A stretch of DNA of 55,969 bases, taken from NCBI GenBank assembly GCA_945898095.1, contig CAMDHE010000014.1, positions 1 to 55,969 of the forward strand. Reading direction: 5' to 3'. This DNA comes from Roseateles toxinivorans (GTDB lineage: Bacteria > Pseudomonadota > Gammaproteobacteria > Burkholderiales > Burkholderiaceae_C). The notes beneath the pieces were generated by a model. That model was not told where the DNA came from. It was given only the letters and a program-made list of their open reading frames with translations, and did no database searches. How positions within the stretch are numbered: the stretch's first letter is position 1; each line of letters opens with the position of its first letter. Positions 1-7,589 of this stretch are shown piece after piece. Position numbers and translations under genes: made by a program.

Positions 1-298
1 AGCAGCGCCGATCGCCCCGTCGCGCGCACAACCGCCGCCACCAGGGCCGCCCAGTTGCCGCGCAGCAGGGAGTCGATCTTCACGTAGATCCGGCGGGAGG
101 ATGCGATCGAGGCGACCACATCGGCATGCAGCGTGGGCATGGGCATAGCGCCGCGGGCGTCGAGGTCCCAGACCACAGTGGCCGCATCACACAGGCCCGA
201 CCCCGGCACCAGCCGCAAGCAGGCAGCGGCGCCTGCAGGCGTGAATTCCGCAGCGCATTCGGCCGCACCGGACAGGTCGTCGGCAATTACGACCATGC
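1..298 (-). CDS. Four-carbon acid sugar kinase (DUF1537/OtnK-DtnK family), N-terminal part
   Basis: Only the first ~99 residues are inside the window; the frame is open to the left edge. The translation opens with VVIADDLSGAAECA, the family's IADDxTGAA nucleotide/substrate-binding start, and ~75 residues later has KIDSLLRGNWAA, matching the conserved KKIDSTLRGN block. Family members phosphorylate acids such as erythronate, threonate or related C4 acids in cytoplasmic catabolic routes. The ATG at 298 sits right before the conserved motif; a second in-frame ATG lies about 14 codons upstream, and neither has a clear Shine-Dalgarno site. It is divergent from a GntR/FCD regulator, the usual arrangement for such kinases. 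Family assignment is firm; the substrate is unknown. Confidence 0.85.
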
Positions 299-332
299 GC
301 CCGGTCTCGGACTTACAATCTGCTTGATTGAA

Positions 333-365
333 ATGCATGCATAAAGTGTATTCTGCATACAGAAT
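333..365. promoter_or_regulatory. Palindromic operators between kinase and GntR regulator
   Basis: The divergent spacer carries ATGCATGCAT (333-342), a perfect palindrome, then ATTCTG-CATA-CAGAAT (350-365), a perfect 6-bp inverted repeat. Nested in the latter is TGTAT-N5-ATACA (347-361), the type of half-site GntR/FCD regulators often bind. Position and symmetry suggest autoregulation of the GntR gene and control of the kinase. The symmetry is seen directly; binding is inferred. Confidence 0.6.
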
Positions 366-431
366 CGAGTCAATGCGGCTGCAGCCCCTTGCGTAGTGCA
401 GCTCCGTTTCCCCAACCAAAGCGCCCTGACG

Positions 432-1142
432 ATGATCACAAAGGTTCCCAGGAAGTCGGCGGCCAAGCCCGCCCGCGCTACGCCATCGGCGCCGCATGCA
501 GACAGCGGCGACGCTCTTGCCGATGCCGCGTACCAAGCGATCCTGGCCGAGATTTTTGCCGGGCGCATGCGCTCGGGCGAGTCAATCAGCGAGGTGGAAT
601 TGGCGCGCCGACTGGGCATGAGCCGCACGCCGGTGCATCAAGCGGTAAGGGAATTGGTGAGGGACGGCCTGCTCACACAGGCGCCTAACCGGCGCCCCGT
701 CTTCCATACCTTCACCTCGGCGGACGTGCAAGAGATCTATGAGATGCGGCTACTGCTGGAGACCGAGGCTGCAGCTCTGGCCGCCCTGCGGCTAGACCGG
801 CCGCGTTTGCAAGAGTTGATGGCCGACTGCGCCGAGCTGCGTCGCAACCTCAAGGCACAGGACGTGCTGACGCGGTGGGCAGACCTGGACGAGCGCTTTC
901 ACCGCGAGATCGCTCTGGCTTCCGGCAACCGGCGCTTGGCGCAGGACATCTTTCGCTATCGACTGGTGCACCGAGGCTTCAACACAAACCGTTTCACGGC
1001 CGATCTGATTCCCCAGTCCTTGCTTGAACACGAAAATTTGCTGGCCGCACTCGATGCCCGCGACCCACAAGCCGCGCGCGTCGCGATGACAACTCACTTG
1101 CGGGAGTGGCAGGCCTATTACGTGCGCTCGTTCGCTGGCTGA
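432..1142 (+). CDS. GntR-family regulator with FCD ligand domain
   Basis: 236 residues. A winged helix-turn-helix spans about residues 30-95, with the recognition region VELARRLGMSRTPVHQAVREL near 55-75. An all-helical FCD domain follows and keeps the usual acidic/His metal-ligand positions: D-x3-H in DERFHREI (H157), H200 in LLEHENLL and H222 in MTTHLRE. FCD regulators sense organic acids or sugar acids and usually repress a neighbouring catabolic operon. The ATG at 432 was preferred to a GTG at 396 because the extra residues do not look conserved; neither start has a good ribosome site. It probably controls the divergent DUF1537 kinase through the palindromes at 333-365. Confidence 0.85.
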   Translation: MITKVPRKSAAKPARATPSAPHADSGDALADAAYQAILAEIFAGRMRSGESISEVELARRLGMSRTPVHQAVRELVRDGLLTQAPNRRPVFHTFTSADVQEIYEMRLLLETEAAALAALRLDRPRLQELMADCAELRRNLKAQDVLTRWADLDERFHREIALASGNRRLAQDIFRYRLVHRGFNTNRFTADLIPQSLLEHENLLAALDARDPQAARVAMTTHLREWQAYYVRSFAG

Positions 1143-1167
1143 ACGACGGGCGGCAGGCAGGCCAGCT

Positions 1168-1196
1168 TCATGGGCATGAAGCCCGTGACTCACGGG
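1168..1196 (+). repeat. Three-armed inverted repeat after the GntR gene
   Basis: TCATGGGC (1168-1175), GCCCGTGA (1181-1188) and TCACGGG (1190-1196) are successive alternating complements. The middle arm can pair with the left arm (8 bp with one G-T) or with the right arm (CCCGTGA-C-TCACGGG, perfect). It lies 26 nt past the GntR stop and could be a 3' hairpin or a recombination scar; no T-run follows. Confidence 0.4.
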
Positions 1197-1198
1197 TA

Positions 1199-1360
1199 AA
1201 CCGCTTCAAGCACCGCAACGAGATCGGCTTGGACGTGGCGCTGGCGGCCCTCAAGGACGCCCGGGCCCGCACCAAGGTATCCATCGATGACATCTGGCGC
1301 TTCGCCAAGGTTTGCCGCGTGGCCAACGTGATGCGGCCCTACCTGGAGAGCATCGGATGA
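1199..1360 (+). pseudogene. abiEi antitoxin remnant (C-terminal ~53 residues only)
   Basis: The frame ends with RFKHRNEIGLDVALAALKDA and KVCRVANVMRPYLESI, which I recognise as the C-terminal end of AbiEi-type type IV antitoxins found beside AbiEii toxins. The N-terminal winged-helix part is absent; upstream sequence up to the GntR gene does not read as AbiEi. The stop codon TGA (1358-1360) overlaps the ATG of the next fragment, preserving the original ATGA coupling of an abiEi-abiEii operon. It lacks its own start region and is very probably not expressed as a functional antitoxin. Confidence 0.7.
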
Positions 1361-1557
1361 ACCCCGCCAATCGACACGGCGCCGCGTCCGTCCGTGCGCG
1401 CCTGCTCAACGTTGCCAAAGCGCAGGGTGTCGATTTCAATCAGGTGCTGGTGCGATTCGCGCTGGAACGCATCCTCTACCGCCTGACAAAGTCGCCGTAC
1501 GCGGACCACTTTCTGCTCAAGGGCGCGCTGCTGTTCACGCTCTGGTACGACATGCCG
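1357..1557 (+). pseudogene. abiEii nucleotidyltransferase toxin remnant (N-terminal ~65 residues)
   Basis: From ATG 1357 the protein reads SVRARLLNVAKAQGVDFNQV, then FALERILYRL and HFLLKGALLFTLWYDMP, the characteristic N-terminus of AbiEii/AbiGii toxins (GTP-dependent nucleotidyltransferases). Homology stops at about 1555, just before the catalytic GSxDxD-like region should appear. The frame runs on to 1791 through unrelated sequence that belongs to an opposite-strand response-regulator fragment. The toxin therefore lacks its catalytic centre. Together with the abiEi stub it marks a deletion or recombination event. Confidence 0.75.
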
Positions 1558-1772
1558 TTGCCCAAGTGCATATCGAGAAGGGCCACGTCCGGTTTGACAT
1601 CCCTCAGCAACGTTTCGGTCTTCGCCATCGAAGCTATCGTGCGCAGTTGGACCGCTGTGTTGGGACGCACAGCCTCCACGACGATCAGTGACCAGACATC
1701 GTCGTCGTTTACATGGAGAGCGTCGAGGCACCAGGCACTTGCTGGAGTGGCAGGTACGGCGGTGCTCCGCAT
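1554..1772 (-). pseudogene. Truncated response regulator receiver domain
   Basis: Read leftwards from ATG 1772, the frame contains HVNDDDVWSLIVVEAV (acidic pocket at the start of a receiver domain) and, about 40 residues on, LLRDVKPDVALLDMHLGNG, whose VALLDMHL carries the phosphoacceptor-type Asp. The homology breaks at ~1554, exactly where the AbiEii fragment from the other strand begins. The second half of the receiver (T/S and K switch residues) and any output domain are missing. It starts 19 nt after the stop of the small membrane protein on the same strand. The Asp-pocket pattern is strong, but the domain cannot be functional as it stands. Confidence 0.6.
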
Positions 1773-1791
1773 GTGCGGCTTGGAGACTTAG

Positions 1792-2067
1792 TCATTGGTG
1801 GCCGGCTCGGAAGACCTGATCCCAACTCACCACCATCGAGGGCAATGGTTCGCAGCCCACGGCACTGGTGTACGTGAATTGCGCCGCAGCCATGTCATCG
1901 GGAGTCCGTATCTGGTGCCCAGACACGCAGCCTTCATTGCGGGTCTGCTCTGCTGTTGGCCTGCTCAAGGCAAGCCAGCACCACGCGCCAGCGGCAAGCA
2001 TGAGCCCGGCGGCGAGCGCCTTCAACCCCGGAATCTTCAAATGCGAATTCGGATTAGCACTAGCCAT
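1792..2067 (-). CDS. Small hypothetical single-span membrane protein
   Basis: 91 residues. Residues ~14-34 (LKALAAGLMLAAGAWCWLAL) form a hydrophobic segment after a short polar N-terminus, so it is a single-pass inner-membrane or signal-anchored protein. The rest is polar with two cysteines and no recognisable motif. It lies 58 nt downstream of the thioesterase that ends the catabolic run and on the same strand, just before a broken response regulator. It may be the last gene of that run or a leftover of a lost signalling locus. No family recognised. Confidence 0.4.
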   Translation of the reverse strand: MASANPNSHLKIPGLKALAAGLMLAAGAWCWLALSRPTAEQTRNEGCVSGHQIRTPDDMAAAQFTYTSAVGCEPLPSMVVSWDQVFRAGHQ

Positions 2068-2125
2068 AGCGTTCCCAACGGATCGTGAATAACGGATTGC
2101 GAATCGAGGGCAGGTGCCTGCCTTG

Positions 2126-2566
2126 TCAAGTGCGAGCAGTTGTCTGCTGTTTCAGCAGCGGCAGTCGTGCGAGCAGGTCGTCCGCGAGCGCGCGGGCATC
2201 TCCGAATGGCGAAGGCCGCGCGACGTACCGCATTCGCCCCTCCGCCACCAGCCGCCGCTCGCGCAACAGACTCATCTCAAAAGCGAGCGTGAATTCCTGT
2301 GGCTGCTGTTCTTCGAGCCGTGCCGACACTTCGATCTCGTCGTCATAGTCCAGCGCCCGGTGCAACTGGGTCATGACGGCGCACTCGCGCAATGGGCCGC
2401 CCTTGGCCGTCAACGCTCGCAGATCGATGTCGACGCTACGCAAGGCGGCTGCTGCGGCCTCGCTGAAGTAGGTCACGCAACTCGCCATGGACAACTCGCC
2501 ATGGGCATCGCACTCGGCGTACCGCACGCGAGCGCGAAAGACCTTGTTGCCCGAGTCTGGGTTCAT
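2126..2566 (-). CDS. Acyl-CoA thioesterase, hotdog fold (4HBT/FcbC-like)
   Basis: 146 residues. The N-terminus FRARVRYAECDAHGELSMAS matches 4-hydroxybenzoyl-CoA-thioesterase-like hotdog proteins, whose catalytic Asp lies in the YxxxDxxG segment. It would hydrolyse an acyl- or aroyl-CoA in the cytoplasm. ATG 2566 was chosen over a longer frame: it sits in an ATGA overlap with the upstream amidohydrolase stop (2563-2565) and is preceded by GGAGAAAG inside that gene. It is the last enzyme gene of the long run and one of two hotdog thioesterases in it, presumably acting on CoA esters made by the AMP-forming ligase. Confidence 0.8.
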   Translation of the reverse strand: MNPDSGNKVFRARVRYAECDAHGELSMASCVTYFSEAAAAALRSVDIDLRALTAKGGPLRECAVMTQLHRALDYDDEIEVSARLEEQQPQEFTLAFEMSLLRERRLVAEGRMRYVARPSPFGDARALADDLLARLPLLKQQTTART

Positions 2567-3888
2567 GAGCTTTCTCCTGCGGGGGTGTGCCAAGTTCCAG
2601 CGGTCGCCACGCCACGTACGTTCGAGAGCGCCGCCAAATCGCTCGTCGCGCTGCCCTCGATCAACACCAGGTCGGCGCGCTGGCCCTCAATGATCTGGCC
2701 CTGCCGCCCGCGCAGTCCGAGGTACTCGGCGGCATTGGCAGTGGCCGTCTGCAGCGCGCGCAATGGTGAAAGGCCCGCCTGCACCATCAACTGCAGTTCG
2801 CGGTGCAGGGACTGGCCGGGGATCAGTCCGCAGCCAGGGCAGTCGCTGCCGGCAAGCAGCCGCGCGCCACTTTGATCCATCGCCGCGAGCAACTGCTGGC
2901 GCAAGGGAAGGCCTTCAGCGATCGCTGCCAACGCGGCAGGGCTGAAGACCGAACGCAAGTCGGTCTGATCGGTCGTCGCCTCGATCCACGGCGCATCGGC
3001 TTTGTCACCGTTGATGCTGCGCGCCAAGGCTTCTTCGATCACCAGCGTAGGCACGTTCCAACTGCCCGCCTCGGCGGTGCGCTCGGCCAGCTCGCGCATG
3101 CGCGCCGGCGTGCTGTGCAGCCAGCCGACAAAACGCTCCTTCCCCGCGGGTTCACGCATATCGAGCGCGAAGTCGTAGGAGCGGAAGTGCTCGATCGAAT
3201 CCTGGCGCGCCGCCAGTGCCCCGAACAGGCCTTTGCCGAAAGGCACATGCCCAGCAACCGGCAGGCCCAGCTCGCGCGCGGTGGCCACGATTGCGTCGTA
3301 GATTTCGGGGTCGAGATCGTTGTAGACCTTGATGAAGTCGTAGCCGGCAGCGGCCTGGGCGTGTACTTCGGCACGGCCTTGCTCGGCACTCGTCACGAGC
3401 TTGCCGAAGGCCGCCATGGCGGGGAAGGTGAAGCGCGTCTCGAGGATCGGCCCCGCGGTGACGATGCGCGGCCCGGCGATTCGGCCGGCGTTGACGGCAT
3501 CGCGCACCCTCAGATGCCACGGTGTGCCGGCCATGTTGCGCACCGTCGTGAGTCCGGCGTCGAGCAGACGCTTCAGGTAGGCCTCGGCCTGCGCCCAGGC
3601 ACTGGCTTCGTCGGGAACGCCTTCGGCCGGGTCGATGCCGCTCGGCAGCAGGTGGACATGCATGTCGCACAGGCCAGGCAACAGCGTACAAGCGCTGCCG
3701 TCGATGCGTGTCGCGTCGGCGGGTGCCGGCAGCAGCGCGCTCGGGCCCAGTCGTTCGATGCGGCCGTTGCGCACGAGCACGGTGTGGTCCTGCAGCACTT
3801 CGTTGCCGCGCAGGGTTGCTACGCGGGTGTGTTCGATCGCCAGGGGCAAGGATGGGGTCATGGGTGGTGCGACGTTGGGGAACAGCAT
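2563..3888 (-). CDS. Amidohydrolase, imidazolonepropionase/prolidase-like (AH1)
   Basis: 441 residues, cytoplasmic by appearance. Metal-site motifs are complete: HxH at H77/H79 (DMHVHLLPSG), a lysine positioned for carbamylation at K187 (FIKVYNDL), H214 (AGHVPFG), H234 (SIEHFRSYD) and D349 (AGSDCPGCG). This is the binuclear pattern of the amidohydrolase branch containing prolidase-like and ochratoxin-type amide hydrolases. The ATG at 3888 shares its first base with the last base of the upstream VOC stop (TGATG); a longer reading frame exists but enters the VOC gene. Unlike the two paralogues at 13.7 and 16.8 kb it has no N-terminal CCPxH extension. Substrate unknown; hydrolysis of an amide or ester is inferred. 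Confidence 0.85.
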   Translation of the reverse strand: MLFPNVAPPMTPSLPLAIEHTRVATLRGNEVLQDHTVLVRNGRIERLGPSALLPAPADATRIDGSACTLLPGLCDMHVHLLPSGIDPAEGVPDEASAWAQAEAYLKRLLDAGLTTVRNMAGTPWHLRVRDAVNAGRIAGPRIVTAGPILETRFTFPAMAAFGKLVTSAEQGRAEVHAQAAAGYDFIKVYNDLDPEIYDAIVATARELGLPVAGHVPFGKGLFGALAARQDSIEHFRSYDFALDMREPAGKERFVGWLHSTPARMRELAERTAEAGSWNVPTLVIEEALARSINGDKADAPWIEATTDQTDLRSVFSPAALAAIAEGLPLRQQLLAAMDQSGARLLAGSDCPGCGLIPGQSLHRELQLMVQAGLSPLRALQTATANAAEYLGLRGRQGQIIEGQRADLVLIEGSATSDLAALSNVRGVATAGTWHTPAGESS

Positions 3889-4538
3889 CAGAACAAGCCT
3901 TGGGCGCCGCCGATGAGCGTGCTCACTTGTTCGCCGTGGGCCAGCGTGGCCACGATGGCGCGCTGGGGGCCGTGGTGCACGGCGATGTCCAGGCCGATCG
4001 CGCGGTAGATCGCGCGCAGGCCCTCCGGTTGCGGGTGAGTGACGAGCAAGCTGCGGAGGTGGGCGCCCTGCGCCGACGTTAGGCTGGGATGCGGGGTGTC
4101 TTGCCAATCGATCGCGAAGGGCACCAGTCCGGCGTACAGCGGATGCAGCAGATAGAGGCTGCGCCAGCGCAGCACGGCGCCGGATGGCGTGGCGCGGGCA
4201 CCGCTCATCGGCGCAGGCACTTCCAGTCCCGCCGCCAACGCTCGTTGTGACACAGCCTCGAGGTCGCGCGAAGCAACCGCAAACGTCCAGATATCGAACA
4301 GGCTCACGGCGGCAGCTCGGTGGCCGATCGCGTCAAGTCGTTTGGCCTTCGGATCAGGACCTAACAGCTCCAGGTAGCGCCCGCTGCCCAGCGACAACAA
4401 GGTGTTGCAGGTGCCGTGGTCGGGGTGCGAGCCGCCGACGGTGGGCGTGACGCCCAGTGCTGCGCCGAGCTCTGCGCTGCCCACCTGCACGTCGGGCACG
4501 ACGCACACCAAGTGATCCAGGGTCACGGTCTCATGCAT
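3888..4538 (-). CDS. VOC/glyoxalase-like domain protein (VOC1)
   Basis: 216 residues. It opens with a beta-alpha-beta VOC start (LDHLVCVVPDVQVGSAELGAALG) followed by SHPDHGTCNTLLSLGSGRYLELLG, the Glyoxalase_3-like pattern with candidate metal ligands at the first His and at YLELLG. Members can be isomerases, lyases, dioxygenases or binding proteins, so the reaction is open. The ATG at 4538 overlaps the end of the ligase gene by 8 nt. Its stop overlaps the start of AH1, so it is translationally coupled on both sides. It is shorter than the two other VOC proteins of the run (289 and 299 residues). Confidence 0.75.
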   Translation of the reverse strand: MHETVTLDHLVCVVPDVQVGSAELGAALGVTPTVGGSHPDHGTCNTLLSLGSGRYLELLGPDPKAKRLDAIGHRAAAVSLFDIWTFAVASRDLEAVSQRALAAGLEVPAPMSGARATPSGAVLRWRSLYLLHPLYAGLVPFAIDWQDTPHPSLTSAQGAHLRSLLVTHPQPEGLRAIYRAIGLDIAVHHGPQRAIVATLAHGEQVSTLIGGAQGLF

Positions 4539-6132
4539 CGTCAATGTCCGTCGGTGGGAGGAAGAGGGTCTGGCAAGCAGCCCACGTCGCCGCAGCCAGC
4601 TGCACCGCGCGCGCCTTTAGCGCGTGCCGGTCGATCTTGTTGGTGCCTGCGAGCGGCATCTGCTCGATGAACCAAACCCGGCGCGGGTGCATGTAGGGCG
4701 CGGCCAGCGCCAGCACATGGTCCTTCAGTTCTTGCTCGGTGGGCGCCGAACCGGGCCGTGACACCACAAAGGCCACCGGCATGTGCCCACGCAGCTCGTC
4801 GGCCAGCGGCACTACGCAGACCTCCAGCACATCGGGGTGGCGCTCGAGCAGGCGTTCGACCTGGCCGGGATAGATGTTCTCGCCGGCGCAAACGAACATG
4901 TCGTCGTCGCGGCCGATGAAGTAGTACCAGCCATCGGCATCGCGCCCCATGATGTCGCCGGTGTGGATCCAGCCATCGCGCAGCCGCTCAGCGGTGAGTT
5001 CGGGCAGGTTCTGGTAGCCGCTCATTCGCGTGGCGCAATGCACTTCGAGCACGCCTTGCTCGTCGACTTCCTGGCCCTTGCCGTTCACGAGCCGGAGCCT
5101 GGCGTGCGGCTGCGCATGGCCGACCGACATGAAAGGGCGCGGTTTGCCTTGCGGATGCGCGCCGAAGTAGCCCGCCCCAGTCTCGGTCGTGCCGTAACTG
5201 TTGATGACGGCAGCGTCTGCAAACAACTGTTTCACCTGCGCCAACACCGTGGCCGACAGCGGCGCCGATCCGATGACCACCAGCTTCACGTTACTGAAGT
5301 CGGCCGCGGCCAGCGCGGATTGCTCCTGCGCCATCATCGCCGTCATCGTCGGCACTCCGGACAGCACGCTCACGCGATAACGCGACACTGCGTCGATGAA
5401 GCCACGCACTTCGAAGCGCGGCATCAACACGATGGCGCCCTGCAGCATGAAGACATAGGTCGTGTTGACGGTGGCGTTCATGTGGAACAGCGGTGCGGCC
5501 ACGATGGTCGGCCCGCTCGCCAGGCACTCGGCCATGAAGGGCGTGGCATAACCCGCCGCGATCAGCACCTGGCTGCTGTGCGACAGCAGGACGCCCTTGG
5601 GCCGCCCGGTGGAGCCTGAGGTGTAGAGCACAAGCGCCGTCTCGTCAGCAGTGGGCACAACTGATGTGAAGGGACCCGGGCAGGTGAAGGCCGTGAAGTC
5701 AGAGCCGTGCAACGCCACCACGCGGCCAAGCCCCGGCAGGCCCATGGCCACCGGCATCGCGGCCTCGTCGGCAAACATCAACTTCACGGCCGAGTTGGCA
5801 ACCATGTAAGCCAGCGTTTCGCTGCCGGCGCGTGGGTTCAGCGGCACGCTCACCAGACCGGCGCGCATCGTGCCCAGCATCACCGCCAGGGCATACGCCG
5901 AGTTGGCCGCCATCACGCCCACGCTGGCGCCGCGTTGCAGGCCGGCTGCCAGAAGGCCGCGCGCCACGGCGTTGATGAGTATGTCGAACTCGCCGTAGGA
6001 CCAGCGGCGTGGCTGCGCCGGGTCAGACAGATCTATCAGTGCTGTGGCTTGCGGGTCCAGCGATGCATCAAGCGTCAGGCCCAGGTTGGCGGGCAAGTCG
6101 GTGCGCTGGTCCAGCGGTAGCTCGTCGCTCAT
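4531..6132 (-). CDS. AMP-forming acyl-CoA ligase (ANL superfamily)
   Basis: 533 residues with the full ANL motif set: P-loop YTSGSTGRPKG (170-180), YGTTE (313-317), TGD (391-393) with GRDDDMFVCAGENIYPGQ (408-424), and the C-terminal catalytic lysine K499 in GTNKIDRHALK. These enzymes activate a carboxylate with ATP and transfer it to CoA. The start ATG overlaps the stop of the upstream thioesterase (ATGA, 6129-6132) and the end overlaps VOC1. It is the only CoA ligase in the run, so it probably activates the acid released by the hydrolases. The motif set fits medium/long-chain or aryl acids; exact specificity is not readable. Confidence 0.9.
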   Translation of the reverse strand: MSDELPLDQRTDLPANLGLTLDASLDPQATALIDLSDPAQPRRWSYGEFDILINAVARGLLAAGLQRGASVGVMAANSAYALAVMLGTMRAGLVSVPLNPRAGSETLAYMVANSAVKLMFADEAAMPVAMGLPGLGRVVALHGSDFTAFTCPGPFTSVVPTADETALVLYTSGSTGRPKGVLLSHSSQVLIAAGYATPFMAECLASGPTIVAAPLFHMNATVNTTYVFMLQGAIVLMPRFEVRGFIDAVSRYRVSVLSGVPTMTAMMAQEQSALAAADFSNVKLVVIGSAPLSATVLAQVKQLFADAAVINSYGTTETGAGYFGAHPQGKPRPFMSVGHAQPHARLRLVNGKGQEVDEQGVLEVHCATRMSGYQNLPELTAERLRDGWIHTGDIMGRDADGWYYFIGRDDDMFVCAGENIYPGQVERLLERHPDVLEVCVVPLADELRGHMPVAFVVSRPGSAPTEQELKDHVLALAAPYMHPRRVWFIEQMPLAGTNKIDRHALKARAVQLAAATWAACQTLFLPPTDIDDA

Positions 6133-6554
6133 TTGGCTGCCTCCATGAAGAAGCTGCCGCGGCCAGTGGCGACGAGCTTGCCTGTGCTGTCGAACACGTC
6201 CACGTCGGCCACACCCATGGTGCGGCCGGCACGGCGCACGATGCCCACCGCGTCGAGAAAAGGGCCGCCGGCGGGACGCAGGTAGTCGGTGCGAAAGTCG
6301 ATCGTGCCCGCACCCCGTCCGGCCACGGCGATGAGCGCCATGCAGCCTGCCGTATCAATCAGCGAAGCGATCGGCCCACCATGCCATTGGCCCGTGCCGG
6401 CACCACGCTCGAACTCGGGCTTGAAGGGCATGCGGAAGCTCACCCGCATCGCCTCGCGGTCCAGAGCCGTCACCTTCACGCCCGCGAACTTGATGAACGG
6501 CGACTCATCGCACTGCGCCTGCAGTGCGGCTACAAGATCCTGGTCAGCACTCAT
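6129..6554 (-). CDS. PaaI-like hotdog thioesterase
   Basis: 141 residues. GQWHGGPIASLIDTAGCMAL matches the HGG-x-IASLxD active-site stretch of PaaI-type acyl-CoA thioesterases (Asp acts as base or nucleophile, the HGG loop binds the thioester), followed by TIDFRTDYLRPAGG, another family block. It likely removes CoA from dead-end or intermediate acyl-CoAs. The start at 6554 was chosen from the ATGA overlap with the preceding oxidoreductase; a much longer open frame upstream is antisense-like composition. Its stop overlaps the ligase start, so thioesterase and ligase are translationally coupled. Confidence 0.85.
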   Translation of the reverse strand: MSADQDLVAALQAQCDESPFIKFAGVKVTALDREAMRVSFRMPFKPEFERGAGTGQWHGGPIASLIDTAGCMALIAVAGRGAGTIDFRTDYLRPAGGPFLDAVGIVRRAGRTMGVADVDVFDSTGKLVATGRGSFFMEAAK

Positions 6555-7585
6555 GGCGTCACCACGATCTTGCCAAACACCTCGCGCTCTTCCATCAGGC
6601 GCTCGGCTTCGCGAATCTGCTCCAGCGGCAACACCTTGTCGATCACCGGCAGCATGCGCTGGCTGCGCGCCAGCTCGATCAAAGCCGTGATGTCTTCGCG
6701 CCGCCAGCCGTTGCTGCCCATCAGCTTCAGCTCGAAGGTCCAGACATAGCGCACGTCGATCTGTTCGTCGTAGCCCGCTGTGGCGCCGCATGTGAGAAGC
6801 CGGCCGCCGACCTTCAGGCAGCGGATGCCCTCCTGCCAGGAGTTGCCGCCGGTGAAGTTGACCACCACGTCCACGCCGCCGCTGCCACTGATACGCGGCT
6901 TGCCGACTAGGGCGTGGGTGGCCTCCATCAGTTTGGCCGTTCGGTAGTTGATGACGTGGTCAGAACCGAGACCCTTGAGTCGCGCGGCCTTATCGTCGGA
7001 GCCGGCACAGGCAATCACAGTGGCGCCAGCCAGCTTGGCCAGCAATACGCAGGCCGTGCCGACACCGCCGGAGGCGCCGAGCACGAGCACGGTCTCGCCG
7101 GCTGTGACTTGCCCGATCGTCACCATCATGCGATGCGCAGTGGCATAAGCCAGGGGCAGGCTGGCGGCGACTTCGAAGCTCACGTCGTTGGGCAGCTTCA
7201 CCAACTGCGGCGCGTAGACCACGCAGTACTCTGCGCGGCCGCCGTCGTACATCTCGCCGATCATGCCTTTGGGGGCGCCTTCGCCTGAAAGCGGCAACGG
7301 ATCGACCATCACGCGCTCGCCGACCGAAAAGCCGCTGACGCCGGCGCCGATTTCGGCAATCTCGCCAGCGATGTCCGAGCCGATGATGATGGGCAGCGGC
7401 ACCTTGATGCCGGGCATGCTGCGGCGGGTGAAGATGTCGTGGTAGTTCAACGAGCAGGCCCGCACGCGCAGCAGCACATGGCCTGGCTTGACCGACGGGC
7501 GCGGGTAGGTCGGCTCGAAGGCGGTGGCCTCGGGGCCGCCGTGGGCTCGCACAACAGCGGCGCGCATCGTGTTTGGAAGACTCAT
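6551..7585 (-). CDS. MDR-superfamily (quinone oxidoreductase-like) NAD(P)H-dependent dehydrogenase
   Basis: 344 residues. The N-terminal GroES-like domain has VLLRVRACSLNYHDIFTRRS, and the Rossmann domain has VLVLGASGGVGTACVLLAKLAGA (about 160-185). Structural-zinc cysteines and the usual catalytic Cys are not apparent, which places it with zinc-independent quinone oxidoreductase or enoyl/crotonyl reductases. It probably reduces or oxidises an intermediate, possibly a CoA ester given its neighbours. The ATG lies 4 nt after the cupin stop, with GAAAG upstream inside that stop region. Confidence 0.85.
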   Translation of the reverse strand: MSLPNTMRAAVVRAHGGPEATAFEPTYPRPSVKPGHVLLRVRACSLNYHDIFTRRSMPGIKVPLPIIIGSDIAGEIAEIGAGVSGFSVGERVMVDPLPLSGEGAPKGMIGEMYDGGRAEYCVVYAPQLVKLPNDVSFEVAASLPLAYATAHRMMVTIGQVTAGETVLVLGASGGVGTACVLLAKLAGATVIACAGSDDKAARLKGLGSDHVINYRTAKLMEATHALVGKPRISGSGGVDVVVNFTGGNSWQEGIRCLKVGGRLLTCGATAGYDEQIDVRYVWTFELKLMGSNGWRREDITALIELARSQRMLPVIDKVLPLEQIREAERLMEEREVFGKIVVTP

Positions 7586-7589
7586 GGGT

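Noticed and set aside
2803-4008. Long plus-strand open frame (401 codons) opposite AH1
   Set aside because: Antisense to a gene with complete catalytic motifs; composition is Arg/Gln/His-rich, typical of a high-GC shadow frame.
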